Assembly (NCBI GenBank): GCA_017447165.1
Contig: JAFSOD010000004.1
Coordinates: 1 to 64,000, forward strand
Length of the DNA stretch: 64,000 bases
Source of the DNA: Bacilli bacterium
GTDB taxonomy: Bacteria > Bacillota_I > Bacilli_A > RFN20 > CAG-826
Reading direction: 5' to 3'
In this document: positions 63,797-64,000 of the stretch, piece after piece
How positions within the stretch are numbered: the stretch's first letter is position 1
How the letters are laid out: each line of letters begins with the position of its first letter
The notes under the pieces: model-generated
Told to the model about the DNA's origin: nothing
Databases searched by the model: none
The model's input: only the letters and a program-made list of their open reading frames with translations
Program-made: the position numbers and the translations under genes

Positions 63797-64000
63797 ATGG
63801 CACACAAATCATTTGCAGTTATTGGCTTAGGACAATTTGGACGATCAGTAGTTAAAGAATTAACTGATAACGGTATGGACGTTATCGCGATTGATAATAA
63901 CGAACAAATCGCTAAAGAAGTCGCGGTTGATTTACCAACCACATTTATCGCCGATAGTACTGATGAAAAAGCATTAAAAGAATTAGGTATTGGTGAAGTT
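63797..64000 (+). CDS. ktrA: KtrA/TrkA N-terminal part (cut by window end)
   Basis: 68 codons visible, starting MAHKSFAVIGLGQFGRSVVK: a Rossmann-fold RCK_N domain with GxGxxG and the acidic end of strand 2 (DVIAIDNN), which binds ATP/ADP or NAD(H) and gates KtrB. AGGAGG 8 nt upstream. Incomplete only because the window ends. Confidence 0.93.
   Translation, partial: MAHKSFAVIGLGQFGRSVVKELTDNGMDVIAIDNNEQIAKEVAVDLPTTFIADSTDEKALKELGIGEV

Overview
This window looks like chromosomal DNA from an AT-rich, low-GC Gram-positive bacterium, most likely a host-associated member of the Bacilli on the Erysipelotrichia/Mollicutes side. The evidence is: Firmicutes-type gene order rplK-rplA-rplJ-rplL-(ybxB-type methyltransferase)-rpoB-rpoC followed by rpsL-rpsG-fusA-tuf; many lipoproteins with LxxC/VGC lipoboxes; strong AGGAGG ribosome-binding sites; and a sugar-ABC ATPase with a long insertion of the kind known from mycoplasma homologues. 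The code is standard: TGA is a real stop in several genes (for example 26664, 40451 and 49768), where it sits in ATGA overlaps. I see no rRNA gene and no CRISPR array; there are two tRNA genes.

Layout. 1-140: edge of an IS30-type insertion sequence. 173-5722: metG, rpmE, an esterase, and a MacB-type ABC transporter gene broken by one in-frame TGA. 5951-10261: a 1181-residue lipoprotein divergent from a TetR regulator, with palindromic operators between them. 10366-15000: a defence-island-like block, consisting of a decayed gene, a two-gene operon (TIR-STAND NTPase-TPR protein plus an inositol-monophosphatase-family enzyme), a transposase fragment and an IS-end-like repeat cluster. 15151-20003: a Veg-like gene, a frameshifted small gene, two MATE exporters with similar leaders and a shared 39-bp repeat, IS-end-like repeats, tRNA-Trp, a YqeY protein and tRNA-Lys. 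20094-24572: a P-type ATPase behind a yybP-ykoY (Mn2+) riboswitch, and a split HipBST toxin-antitoxin locus. 24572-27821: DUF1846, a DJ-1/PfpI protein, and a secreted tyrosine phosphatase.

27893-38218 (read leftwards from the promoter at 38189-38218): a sugar ABC transporter operon (ATPase with insertion, two permeases, binding protein) continuing into two large lipoproteins and a small membrane protein. 38231-44090: an operon for a surface endonuclease I, a lipoprotein 5'-nucleotidase and two RDD membrane proteins, which reads as extracellular DNA breakdown. 44176-62086: the ribosomal protein/RNA polymerase/elongation factor cluster, with three toxin-antitoxin-type modules placed inside or next to it: dinJ plus a dead RelE-type toxin, HTH-MntA/HepT, and VapBC flanked by a duplicated terminator. 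62301-64000: the ktrB/trkH potassium channel gene and the start of ktrA/trkA.

The best candidate for an undescribed system is 11010-14694. A TIR-STAND-TPR sensor/effector is coupled with 1 nt spacing to a phosphatase of the IMPase/CysQ/NADP-phosphatase superfamily, between gene debris typical of defence islands. A second theme is decay: four clear gene disruptions (in-frame TGA, lost start plus TAA, and frameshifts) lie within 45 kb.
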